From: Terriglobia bacterium
GTDB lineage: Bacteria; Acidobacteriota; Terriglobia; UBA7540
Length of the DNA stretch: 12,217 nt
Reading direction: 5' to 3'
Assembly: GCA_022866195.1 (NCBI GenBank)
Contig: JALHUF010000071.1
Location: 1 to 12,217, forward strand
Under the pieces are notes generated by a model, which saw nothing but the letters and a program-made list of their open reading frames with translations, was not told the DNA's origin and searched no databases. Shown one piece after another: positions 1-5,685 of the stretch. The translations under genes were made by a program, and so were the position numbers. Position 1 is the stretch's first letter. Every line of letters begins with the position of its first letter.

Positions 1-1
1 C

Positions 2-178
2 CTGCTGACAATCGCCGGGGTAGGCGAGCGGACAGCGAAGAAACTCCTCGCTCACTTTGGCAGCCTCACCAGCCTGAGGTCCGTCACGTTGGAGGAGCTG
101 AGCCAAGTGGTGACTCCTGCCCAGGCGGCGCGAATCATTGAGCATCTGAGAAAGGGCCAGTGTACTGGGGATAAATAA
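2..178 (+). CDS. uvrC: UvrC-like excinuclease subunit C, C-terminal fragment (partial)
   Basis: This is the last 58 residues of a protein whose start lies before the window. It ends at TAA 176-178. It shows a helix-hairpin-helix pattern: IAGVGERTAKKLLAHFGS, followed by a second hairpin-like stretch (VTLEELSQVVTPAQAARIIEHL). This matches the DNA-binding (HhH)2 tail that closes UvrC, the dual-incision nuclease of bacterial nucleotide excision repair, where the PGIG...LL..FGS pattern sits at the extreme C-terminus. The nuclease domains are outside the window, so another HhH protein cannot be excluded. The position of the stop shortly after the HhH repeat fits UvrC better than ComEA or DNA ligase. 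Confidence 0.7.
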   Translation: MLTIAGVGERTAKKLLAHFGSLTSLRSVTLEELSQVVTPAQAARIIEHLRKGQCTGDK

Positions 179-229
179 ACCGTCCATCCGGTCTATCAAT
201 AAGCCCTTTAGATCTCGGCTAGATTCTGC

Positions 230-264
230 TTGCGTTTTGATTGCCTAGATGCTAGATTGCCTAG
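230..264 (+). promoter_or_regulatory. Possible sigma70-type promoter and short direct repeat before the ytxH cluster
   Basis: TTGCGT (230-235) and TAGATT (253-258) are 17 bases apart, giving weak -35/-10 matches about 28 bases before the first YtxH start. The same stretch holds a 10-base direct repeat, GATTGCCTAG, at 239-248 and 255-264. The promoter call is weak; the repeat is directly visible. Confidence 0.28.
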
Positions 265-285
265 CGGAGAACGTCGGAGGTAACG

Positions 286-516
286 ATGAAGGGCTGTAAA
301 GGTGCGTCCAATCTTGCCTTCTTGCTGGTCGGCATGGGAATCGGCGCGGGCCTCGCGCTCCTCTTTGCTCCCAAGTCCGGCAAGGAGGTCCGCAGGTATC
401 TGGTTCGCCGGGCGGAGGACGGCCGCGACTATCTAACGGCCGTGGGTAAAGAACTGCGCCGGCAAGCCGAGGATGTGGTGGAGAAGGGGAAAGATTGGGC
501 CGCTAAACTCGCGTAG
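286..516 (+). CDS. YtxH domain small membrane protein (copy 1)
   Basis: This 76-residue protein starts at ATG 286, preceded by GGAGG at 276-280. Residues 9-28 form a glycine-rich membrane segment (LAFLLVGMGIGAGLALLF) followed at once by APKSGKE, the signature of the YtxH family. The rest is a charged amphipathic helix. YtxH proteins are poorly understood small membrane-anchored proteins; in Bacillus subtilis ytxH is a general-stress gene next to ytxG (DUF948). The gene after next here is DUF948-like, so the grouping is retained. The next gene is a paralogue, 20 bases downstream, so the two are probably cotranscribed and arose by tandem duplication. This copy is shorter because it lacks the C-terminal coiled tail of copy 2. 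The family call is solid; the molecular role is unknown. Confidence 0.85.
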   Translation: MKGCKGASNLAFLLVGMGIGAGLALLFAPKSGKEVRRYLVRRAEDGRDYLTAVGKELRRQAEDVVEKGKDWAAKLA

Positions 517-536
517 TAACGACAGGGAGGTTTTCC

Positions 537-833
537 ATGAGTGACAATAACGGTGCTTCGAAGGTGGCGTTCTTTCTGGCTGGCATGGGCATCGGGGCCA
601 TTCTGGCTCTGCTGTTTGCTCCCAAGTCCGGCAAGGAAACGCGCGATTACCTTACGCAGAAGGCTGAGGAAGGGAAAGAGTACGTAACCGTGCGAGGCCG
701 CGAACTGCGCAAGCAGGCTGAGGAAGCGGTGGAGAAGGCAAAGGATGTAGTGACCAAGCAGAAGGAGCAGCTTTCCGCGGCTCTCGAAGCGGGCAAGCAG
801 GCCTACCAGGAAGAGAAGAGCAAAGCTCGCTAG
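537..833 (+). CDS. YtxH domain small membrane protein (copy 2)
   Basis: This 98-residue protein starts at ATG 537 with GGGAGG at 525-530. It repeats the plan of the preceding gene: a membrane helix GMGIGAILALLFAPKSGKE (residues 17-35), then a long charged helix. Nearly the whole of copy 1 can be aligned to it, with both sharing GMGIGA, LALLFAPKSGKE and the RELR.QAE..VEK pattern. Copy 2 carries about 25 extra residues rich in K, E, Q and A (from about residue 75), consistent with an extended helix or coiled coil. It likely forms one transcript with its neighbours. Role by family: envelope-associated, stress-linked protein with no known enzymatic activity. Confidence 0.87.
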   Translation: MSDNNGASKVAFFLAGMGIGAILALLFAPKSGKETRDYLTQKAEEGKEYVTVRGRELRKQAEEAVEKAKDVVTKQKEQLSAALEAGKQAYQEEKSKAR

Positions 834-870
834 CGCGCCGCGGGGCGAGTGATTCTGTGAAGGGCGAACC

Positions 871-1383
871 ATGGCCAATGATGCTGGGTTGATCGTCGTC
901 TTAGTGCTGGTTGCCGTCGCCATCCTGATGCAGGCCGGGGCGATGGTGGGCATCTGGCTCGCAATCAAGAACATTCATCGTGAGGTCGTCGGCGTGCGTG
1001 CCGACGTCAAGCAGCGCTTCGACCCTCTTGCCCAATCTGTGACCGCGCTGCTGGTGGATTCTCGCGAGCCGGTGCGCTCCATCACTGCCAACCTCGCCGA
1101 GATCAGCCGCATCCTGCGCGATCGGACGAGCCACGTGGACGGGGTGGTGGCGGACTTGGTTGATAAGACCCGCTTCCAGGTCAGTCGCGTGGACCGGATG
1201 GTGTCTGACCTCGTCCAGAAAGTGGAGACCACCGCGGACGTCGTGCAGCGCAATGTGCTGGCGCCGATCTACGAAGTTTCTGCGGTGGTCAAGGGTGTGC
1301 GGTCGGGCTTGGAGTTCTTGTTTTCGCGCCGCCGGGCGCCGAGCGTGAGCGAGGCGACACAGGACGAGCAGTTGTTTATCTGA
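871..1383 (+). CDS. DUF948 / YtxG-like membrane-anchored helical protein
   Basis: This 170-residue protein starts at ATG 871 with a weak AAGGG at 860-864. One N-terminal membrane segment (about residues 7-32, LIVVLVLVAVAILMQAGAMV) is followed by an almost entirely helical, polar region. That region has a repeating hydrophobic pattern through about residue 140 (for example VSRVDRMVSDLVQKVETTAD), then a basic patch (SRRR, about 151-154) and a hydrophilic tail. This is the layout of DUF948 proteins such as B. subtilis YtxG, which is encoded beside YtxH; here it follows two ytxH genes. I assign it to that group by architecture and context. It has no catalytic motif. An alternative is an uncharacterised methyl-accepting-like coiled-coil protein. 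Confidence 0.68.
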   Translation: MANDAGLIVVLVLVAVAILMQAGAMVGIWLAIKNIHREVVGVRADVKQRFDPLAQSVTALLVDSREPVRSITANLAEISRILRDRTSHVDGVVADLVDKTRFQVSRVDRMVSDLVQKVETTADVVQRNVLAPIYEVSAVVKGVRSGLEFLFSRRRAPSVSEATQDEQLFI

Positions 1384-1394
1384 AAGCGCGTCCG

Positions 1395-1422
1395 TAGTCG
1401 GGAGTGAGTCGTCGGTGGTCAG
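1395..1422. repeat. Degenerate 7-bp tandem units (TNGTCGG-like)
   Basis: Four consecutive 7-base units beginning at 1395, 1402, 1409 and 1416 follow the pattern TAGTCGG / TGGTCAG with substitutions; the unit at 1402 is the poorest match. They lie directly after the DUF948 gene, in the 112-base gap before the next gene. This resembles the heptad-built spacers at 5378-5440, 6093-6271 and 12092-12169, but is more decayed. Confidence 0.4.
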
Positions 1423-1495
1423 AAAGGGGCTTGCTTGGCCCTGATCACGCGTTGCGAGCCACTGACGCCGCGCCCTCCGCTGGTGGAACACCCGC

Positions 1496-2266
1496 TTGCC
1501 GTACCACGTCTTCGTTAAGCATTCCCTGCAGCTTCCCGAAACGCATCCCTGCGCCCTAGCCGTCTTCGCGCGGCTGCCCGCGCCCGGTAAGGCCAAGACC
1601 CGCCTCATTCCCCTGCTCGGGCCGCGCCGCGCAGCGGAGTTCCAAGCGGCGTTGATTTCGGATTCCCGCTGCAAGCTCGACGCGCTGGCAGGATGCGCTT
1701 CACCTTACCTGTTCTTTGCTGGCCGCAGTTTTCCGCCCGGAGGTCGGCCGGCAGACTGCACGCTGGTGCGGCAGGGCGGCGCGGGCCTCGGCCAGCGGCT
1801 GGAGCGTGCATTCCGTCGGCTGCTGCGGCGGCATGGGGCGGCGGTGGTGATCGGCACGGATTCGCCGGCGCTCTCGCCGCGTCTGTTGCGCGTGGCGCTC
1901 GGTGAGCTAGCGGCATGCGACGCTGTCCTGGGGCCGTCGCCGGACGGCGGATTCTATCTTGTGGGCTTGCGTCGCGATGCCGCTGACAAGATCCGGGAAG
2001 TCTTTCGCGGCGTGCGTTGGGGCAGCAGGTCGGCCTTTCGCGACACGCTCGAGAACCTGTGGCGTTGCGGATTCGCTTGCGCGATCTTGGAGCCCTGTGC
2101 CGACGTGGATCGTCCCGCGGATTTCCGTCGTCTCGCCAGGGAACTGGCGCGCAGCCGCAGCCTGCGGCGTCGAGCCCCCGCCGTGTGGCGCTTCGTGAAG
2201 GAGCGCAGGGGAGCGGCGGAGGATTCACCCGCAGCTCGCCGGACGCGCGGCAGACTAGCCAGGTAG
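1496..2266 (+). CDS. DUF2064 / TIGR04282 family glycosyltransferase-like protein
   Basis: This 256-residue protein has the nucleotidyltransferase-like (GT-A) Rossmann plan of the DUF2064 family. The N-terminal FARLPAPGKAKTRL (residues 24-37) is the family's nucleotide-binding entry motif. GTDSPALS (120-127) is a DxD-like acidic site, LGPSPDGGFYLVGL (145-158) is the second conserved block, and GVRWGS (172-177) follows. Members are annotated as TIGR04282 'arsenosugar biosynthesis' transferases, though most lie outside arsenic loci; no arsenic gene is visible here, so I do not assign that pathway. The start is TTG 1496: an in-frame TGA at 1463-1465 limits extension, and no ATG or GTG lies between it and the conserved motif. 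The Shine-Dalgarno match is poor (GGTGG at 1482-1486). The last about 50 residues are arginine-rich and not conserved. Confidence 0.75.
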   Translation: MPYHVFVKHSLQLPETHPCALAVFARLPAPGKAKTRLIPLLGPRRAAEFQAALISDSRCKLDALAGCASPYLFFAGRSFPPGGRPADCTLVRQGGAGLGQRLERAFRRLLRRHGAAVVIGTDSPALSPRLLRVALGELAACDAVLGPSPDGGFYLVGLRRDAADKIREVFRGVRWGSRSAFRDTLENLWRCGFACAILEPCADVDRPADFRRLARELARSRSLRRRAPAVWRFVKERRGAAEDSPAARRTRGRLAR

Positions 2267-2305
2267 CCATTCTCCCGATTCTTACCCATCTCACTGTTCT
2301 CGGCG

Positions 2306-2324
2306 CTTCTCAGGACACGAGAAG
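2306..2324. other. Short hairpin downstream of the DUF2064 gene
   Basis: CTTCTC (2306-2311) pairs perfectly with GAGAAG (2319-2324) over a 7-base loop, 40 bases after the stop of the preceding gene. No T-run follows, so it is at best a weak terminator. It may instead mark the boundary between the gene and the incoming IS110 element. Confidence 0.25.
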
Positions 2325-2439
2325 TATGACATTCTGTCGCTGGCTGAAGGGAATCTATGTTATTGCAAATAAAGGGTTTGCCGTATTAGTTTTGGGTTTT
2401 CCAGAGGCACCCCGGGTTCCAGCGGCCGCATGAGCAGCG

Positions 2440-2648
2440 GGGCACGGTCCCAGATTGCGCCACGCGGCGAGCAATGCAGCGCAGTCCGTCGGCTGACCGA
2501 CTGCGGCTTTGGGTTGCGCATGAAACGAGCCGCAGAGTTTCTGAGAAACGAAACTCTGATGGCATAAGGTCATCGGCTCCTCGACGGGGAGAGTAGACTG
2601 GCGATGGAAGAAAGAAGCCAGGAACTCTGAGCGAGGAGGAGCCGAGAC
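2440..2648 (+). ncRNA. Candidate bridge-RNA region in the IS110 left end
   Basis: The region between the AT-rich left flank and the transposase start folds readily on paper. Hairpin 1 pairs 2481-2490 with 2495-2504 (nine pairs, one C-C mismatch, GGCT loop). Hairpin 2 pairs CAGAGTTTC (2533-2541) with GAAACTCTG (2550-2558), a perfect 9-bp stem with an 8-base loop. A third, larger stem pairs CGGCTCCTC (2574-2582) with GAGGAGCCG (2636-2644) and encloses CTGGC/GCCAG (2598-2602 with 2617-2621). IS110-group elements such as IS621 transcribe a bridge RNA with target- and donor-binding loops from this position. Whether these particular loops are guide loops cannot be told without the element ends and related copies. 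Confidence 0.35.
2574..2648 (+). promoter_or_regulatory. Stem that can hide the transposase ribosome binding site
   Basis: The purine run GAGGAGGAGCC (2633-2643) just before ATG 2649 contains the Shine-Dalgarno sequence. Part of it (2636-2644) is perfectly complementary to 2574-2582. In a transcript that includes both arms, the site would be paired. This would limit transposase translation when the element is read from an outside promoter, an effect known in other insertion sequences. Pairing is visible; regulation is inferred. Confidence 0.35.
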
Positions 2649-3479
2649 ATGCTGATTATAGGCTGTGATTTTCACACGCGCACGCAGCAGATGGCGATGC
2701 TGGACACGGAGACGGGGGAGGTGGTGGAGCACCGACTGGAACACGAGAGCGGGGAGGCGAAAAGATTCTACGAAGGATTGAAGGAGCGGGCGCTGGTGGG
2801 GATCGAGAGCACGGGGTCCACGCGGTGGTTCGCGGCGATGCTGGCCGAGTGGGGGCACGAGTTGGTGGTGGGCGACGCGGCGAAGATCCGGGCGATGGAG
2901 CCGCGCAAGCAGAAGCACGATCGGCGGGACGCGCAGCATCTGTTGAACCTGCTGGCGCGGGGCGATTTCCCGCGTCTCTGGCTGCCGAGCGTGGAAGAGC
3001 GGGACGTGCGGGTGTTGCTGGAGCACCGGCATCAGCTCGTGCAGTTGCGGACGCGGGTGAAGAATGGGCTGCAGGCGATCGCCCTGAACTACGGCCTGGC
3101 GCGACGGGCGAAACTGTGGACCGTGCGCGGGATAAAGGAACTCGCAGCGTTGCCGCTGCGGGAAGGGATGGCGCGGCGGCGCGGCGACCTCGTGCCTTTG
3201 CTGGCGCAACCGGACGCCTGGATCGGGGAACTCGATAAGCGGCTGGAGCAGGAAGCGGAGCAGCGCGAAGCGGCGCAGTCGGCCAGCCGCTGCGATCCGG
3301 GTCTGAAGCGCGTTTACCGGCGGCTGGCCTTTCGCAATGGCAGCGCTTCGGCCAAAGTGGCGGTGGCGCGCAAGCTGATCATCCGGCTCTATATCATGTT
3401 GCGTGATCAGATCGATTACGAGGAGTTTTGTCGGCGCGGTTCGCACGCCGGGATGCTCGGGGATGTAGCGCTGGCCTAA
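2649..3479 (+). CDS. IS110-family transposase lacking the C-terminal serine domain (in-frame deletion)
   Basis: This 276-residue protein starts at ATG 2649 behind a strong GAGGAGG. The N-terminal RuvC-like DEDD domain is intact by motif: D7 (GCDFH), E53 (GIESTGS), D91 and D94 (KHDRRDAQHLL), followed by the usual linker helices (about residues 110-205). Normal family members (about 330-400 residues) then have the transposase_20 domain, with an HhH-like PGVGP motif and the catalytic serine. Here the sequence passes directly from EQEAEQREAAQ (200-210) into SASRCDPGLKRVYRRLA (211-227), which resembles the family's C-terminal EAAQ.A...DP.L...Y.RL block, and ends normally after KVAVARKLIIRLY. About 80-90 residues are therefore missing without a frameshift. 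The join lies near GAAGCG, present twice (3252-3257 and 3267-3272). DNA strand exchange by this copy is unlikely. Confidence 0.85.
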   Translation: MLIIGCDFHTRTQQMAMLDTETGEVVEHRLEHESGEAKRFYEGLKERALVGIESTGSTRWFAAMLAEWGHELVVGDAAKIRAMEPRKQKHDRRDAQHLLNLLARGDFPRLWLPSVEERDVRVLLEHRHQLVQLRTRVKNGLQAIALNYGLARRAKLWTVRGIKELAALPLREGMARRRGDLVPLLAQPDAWIGELDKRLEQEAEQREAAQSASRCDPGLKRVYRRLAFRNGSASAKVAVARKLIIRLYIMLRDQIDYEEFCRRGSHAGMLGDVALA

Positions 3480-3498
3480 CCTGCCTGCCGCAGGCAGG
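3480..3498. repeat. Short palindrome after the transposase
   Basis: CCTGCCTG (3480-3487) pairs with CAGGCAGG (3491-3498) over a CCG loop, one base after the transposase stop. No T-run follows. It may act as a transcript 3' end or be a small dispersed palindrome. Confidence 0.45.
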
Positions 3499-3529
3499 CC
3501 ATGACCGAGTGTATGATTGAGCTCCCGGC

Positions 3530-3553
3530 CTCCCTTCGCTTGAGAGAAGGGAG
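3530..3553. other. Hairpin in the IS110 right non-coding end
   Basis: CTCCCTTC (3530-3537) pairs perfectly with GAAGGGAG (3546-3553) over an 8-base loop. It lies in the non-coding stretch between the transposase and the next gene (3480-3733). Apart from this, the palindrome before it and the TTGACG near 3661, I see no gene in that stretch. Confidence 0.4.
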
Positions 3554-3733
3554 TCAGAAGCCGCCATCATGGCCCGAACGAAGGGTCGAATAGATGTATG
3601 GTGGAACCTGGCCACCGCACAGGACCCTAACCACCGCCAGGACCGACTACGAAATTCCGCTTGACGGAGCCGACAACCTTATAGATGCGCTACGCGCTTC
3701 CGCAGTAGAAATCCCGGTCGAGAGGTTTTCACG

Positions 3734-5212
3734 ATGAAGATTCAATTTGTTTTGCTTTCGGCGGGCGCTCTCACGCTGCTCGCCCAGCCGCCGAAGACGC
3801 CGCTGATGCGCGTTGTGGATCTGAATGCGGGTGAGCCGGCCGAGGTCGTTCTGCAGAGTGGCACGAAGGCTCGAATCGAGTTGCTGGAGCGTGCTGAGGT
3901 CAGCGACAGCGTGCGGGGGGCGGTGCGGCACGCGCGCGTACGGGTGAAGGTGAACGGCCAGGAAGTTCAACTCGAATGCGGCAACTACAACTTACCGGTT
4001 ACTGTCGCCGGCGTTCAGGTGGATTGCGCAATGACGAAAGGCCTTCTCGGCAACACCCGCACGGATCCATGGGGTCTCGTGAAGGATGCCCGGCTGAGGT
4101 TGTGGCCGGCCGGCTCTCCGTTCATGGCTCCCGGCGCGTACGTTTACCCCGTAAAACAGCGATGGTTTACGACCACCACTCAGATGTCCAACCAGCCGTC
4201 GTTCGTCGATGGTTCGGAAACACCGTGGAGCCGGAGGATCTACTATCACTACGGCCTCGACACGGGAGGAGCGGAGGGGCTGACGGAAGTGGTCGCCGCG
4301 ACCGGCGGACTCGTCGTGGTGCGGGGGAAGAGCGCGATGCCAGGGTACGAGGAGAACCCCTCTACGGAGGTTGGTTATGACGGAGTCATCGTTCTCGACG
4401 AGCGCGGCTGGTTTCACTGGTACTTTCATTTGTATTCCATCGACCCGGGCGTGAAGCTGGGCGGGAAGATCGCGATGGGCCAGCCCATCGGGCTAATCGG
4501 CAAGGAAGGGAGCGCCGGCTGTTGGTCTCACCTTCACTATGAGATCCGCGGGCCTCAACCGTCCGGGAGAGCGGGCATCGTGGAGGGTTATGCCTTTCTG
4601 TGGGAAGCGTACCAGAGGCAATACGCGCCGGAGGTGATCGCGGTGGCTCGTCCGCATTCGTACGCCTGGGTGGGCGAAACCGTCACGCTGAACGGCAGCC
4701 GGTCGTGGAGCCGTTCGGGACCGATCAGCCGGTATGAGTGGACCTTCAGCGACGGTTCAACGGGAAGCGGCCCGACCGTCACGAGGGTGTACAGCAGTCC
4801 GGGTACCTACAGCGAGATTCTCAAAGTGACGGACAGCCGTGGCCGCAGCTCGTACGATTTCGCCGTGGTTCAAATCGCCGGGAAGCCGGTGGCCGAAGGG
4901 GAGAGTGAGGAGAGCCTGGCGCCCACGATCCACGCCTCCTACTGGCCGACCCTCGACGTGCGCGCCGGGCAGCCGCTCACATTTCTGGTGCGATCGTGCC
5001 GGACGACGTTCGGCCACGAAACCTGGAACTTCGGAGACGGCAGTGCGCTGGTGACGGTGAAGTCCGACGGGTGTGCGGTCGAGAAAAACAAAGAAGGCTA
5101 CGCGCGAACGCAGCATGTGTTCCAGAAGCCGGGCGATTACATCGTCCGCGTGGAACGCGCGAATGAGCGAGGAGAAAAGGCGACCTTCCACCTTTTCGTC
5201 CCGGTGAAATAG
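3734..5212 (+). CDS. Secreted M23-family metallopeptidase with two PKD domains
   Basis: This 492-residue protein starts at ATG 3734 with AGAGG near 3721-3725. Residues 1-18 form a short signal peptide (MKIQFVLLSAGALTLLAQ). A beta-rich N-terminal region (20-160) precedes an M23/LytM domain (about 165-285). Its zinc site is complete: H172 and D176 in HYGLD, H266 and H268 in SHLHYE, with YFHL (230-233) between them. M23 enzymes cut peptidoglycan cross-bridges or other glycine-rich peptides. Two PKD-type beta domains follow: about 300-382 (YEWTFSDGSTGSGPTV..YSSPGTYS) and about 398-492 (ETWNFGDGSA..HVFQKPGDYIV). PKD domains usually mediate binding to surfaces or polymers. The gene stands alone after the IS110 element. 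A secreted or cell-surface wall hydrolase is likely; the substrate cannot be read from sequence. Confidence 0.85.
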   Translation: MKIQFVLLSAGALTLLAQPPKTPLMRVVDLNAGEPAEVVLQSGTKARIELLERAEVSDSVRGAVRHARVRVKVNGQEVQLECGNYNLPVTVAGVQVDCAMTKGLLGNTRTDPWGLVKDARLRLWPAGSPFMAPGAYVYPVKQRWFTTTTQMSNQPSFVDGSETPWSRRIYYHYGLDTGGAEGLTEVVAATGGLVVVRGKSAMPGYEENPSTEVGYDGVIVLDERGWFHWYFHLYSIDPGVKLGGKIAMGQPIGLIGKEGSAGCWSHLHYEIRGPQPSGRAGIVEGYAFLWEAYQRQYAPEVIAVARPHSYAWVGETVTLNGSRSWSRSGPISRYEWTFSDGSTGSGPTVTRVYSSPGTYSEILKVTDSRGRSSYDFAVVQIAGKPVAEGESEESLAPTIHASYWPTLDVRAGQPLTFLVRSCRTTFGHETWNFGDGSALVTVKSDGCAVEKNKEGYARTQHVFQKPGDYIVRVERANERGEKATFHLFVPVK

Positions 5213-5232
5213 CGGACAGCTCGAGCCCACCG

Positions 5233-5290
5233 CACACATCGCAGAGAGCGCGATGAACCTGTGCCGATGTTTGTCAATCGGGATGCGCCA
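5233..5290 (+). repeat. Two-hairpin dispersed repeat, copy A (intergenic)
   Basis: This stretch of about 58 bases matches copy B at 6760-6818 with five substitutions and one single-base gap. It contains hairpin 1, CATCGC (5237-5242) with GCGATG (5250-5255), and hairpin 2, CCGAT (5264-5268) with ATCGG (5277-5281). It lies 20 bases after the peptidase stop. Both copies have the same orientation in the window. Confidence 0.8.
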
Positions 5291-5299
5291 CCCGCGGGG

Positions 5300-5367
5300 C
5301 ATCGATCCATCGGGCCATTGAATCATCGGGCCATTGATCCATCGGGTCATCGATTCATCGGGGCATC
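5300..5367. repeat. 8-bp tandem array with CATCG/CATTG root, about 8.5 units
   Basis: Eight consecutive octamers start at 5300, 5308, 5316, 5324, 5332, 5340, 5348 and 5356, each beginning CAT, with a half unit at 5364. Odd units resemble CATCGATC and even units resemble CATCGGGC, so the higher-order period is 16. There is no spacer-repeat structure, hence it is not a CRISPR array. Confidence 0.85.
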
Positions 5368-5377
5368 TTCGTCGAAC

Positions 5378-5440
5378 CCCGAATCCCGAGTCGCGAGTCC
5401 CGAAAAAGCAGAGGTCAGGAGGCAGAAGGCGGAAGGGTGA
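5378..5440. repeat. 7-bp periodic repeat, copy 1 (CCCGAGT root)
   Basis: Consecutive 7-base units from 5378 (CCCGAAT, CCCGAGT, then variants) continue in phase into AGGCAGA-like units up to 5440. The first about 40 bases recur at 6217-6260, including the unusual run CCCGAAAAAGCAG. It adjoins the stop of the DUF2283 gene. Confidence 0.7.
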
Positions 5441-5449
5441 CTTACCGCG

Positions 5450-5665
5450 TCAGGAAATCCGAGTGGTGAGTGTCGGCAGGGAAACAGCCTCCAACGATTT
5501 CAGGTCGAGCTTCTGCGAGGCGTGGTCGATATCGAGGCCGACGATGTTGCCGGCGGCGTCGAGGTCGATCACCAGGCCGTCGGCGATCTCCCGCGACTCC
5601 GCGCTGGGCCTCGAGTTGAGGTCGATGTAGAGCGAATCCGTCTCCGGATAGTAATGGAGTTTCAC
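5450..5665 (-). CDS. DUF2283 domain protein
   Basis: This 71-residue protein reads from GTG at 5663-5665. The start is chosen because AGGAGG lies five bases before it and because DUF2283 proteins begin at this KLHYYPE motif; a longer open frame upstream has no such support. Conserved features are YYPETDSLYIDL (residues 5-16), the acidic strand VIDLDAAGNIVGLDIDHAS (32-50) and a short C-terminal helix. DUF2283 proteins are small, of unknown function, and often sit beside small basic proteins in toxin-antitoxin-like pairs. Here a basic 78-residue protein is encoded 20 bases upstream on the same strand. If the pair is toxin-antitoxin, this acidic protein would be the antitoxin. That is inference; no toxic activity can be read from sequence. 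Confidence 0.82.
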   Translation of the reverse strand: MKLHYYPETDSLYIDLNSRPSAESREIADGLVIDLDAAGNIVGLDIDHASQKLDLKSLEAVSLPTLTTRIS

Positions 5666-5685
5666 TTTTCCTCCTCTGCCGCCTA

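Larger units (their letters stand above)
2345..3690 (+). mobile_element. IS110-family insertion sequence, internally deleted (ends approximate)
   Basis: The element is defined by an IS110-type DEDD transposase at 2649-3479, flanked by long non-coding ends. About 300 bases with strong hairpins precede the transposase and about 200 follow it. A long non-coding left end is typical of the IS110 group, where it encodes the bridge RNA; the IS1111 group carries its long non-coding part on the right. IS110 elements usually lack terminal inverted repeats and often lack target duplications, so the ends cannot be fixed from one copy. The left boundary is placed where a relatively AT-rich stretch begins (about 2345), and the right one near the TTGACG/CTTATAG stretch (3661-3684). 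The transposase lacks a domain, so the copy is probably not autonomous. Confidence 0.55.

Noticed and set aside
901..1674. Long minus-strand open frame opposite the DUF948 gene
   Set aside because: Low-complexity R/H-rich translation, no motif, and it overlaps two better supported plus-strand genes; a typical high-GC shadow frame.
1496..2266. Assignment of the DUF2064 protein to arsenosugar synthesis
   Set aside because: Only the family name points there; no arsenic methylation or resistance gene is visible in the window.
2017..2433. Plus-strand open frame overlapping the DUF2064 end and the IS left end
   Set aside because: Mostly out of frame with the DUF2064 gene, no motif, no ribosome binding site.
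2355..3446. 363-codon minus-strand open frame opposite the IS110 transposase
   Set aside because: The opposite strand carries recognisable DEDD motifs; this translation is a compositional shadow rich in P, R, H and Q.
2649..3479. Reading the short transposase as a TnpB/IS200 or IS1111-group protein
   Set aside because: D-E-DxxD spacing and KHDRRDAQ match IS110; the long non-coding part is on the left, unlike IS1111.
5300..5367. Possible CRISPR array
   Set aside because: Units are 8 bases with no spacers; no cas gene nearby.
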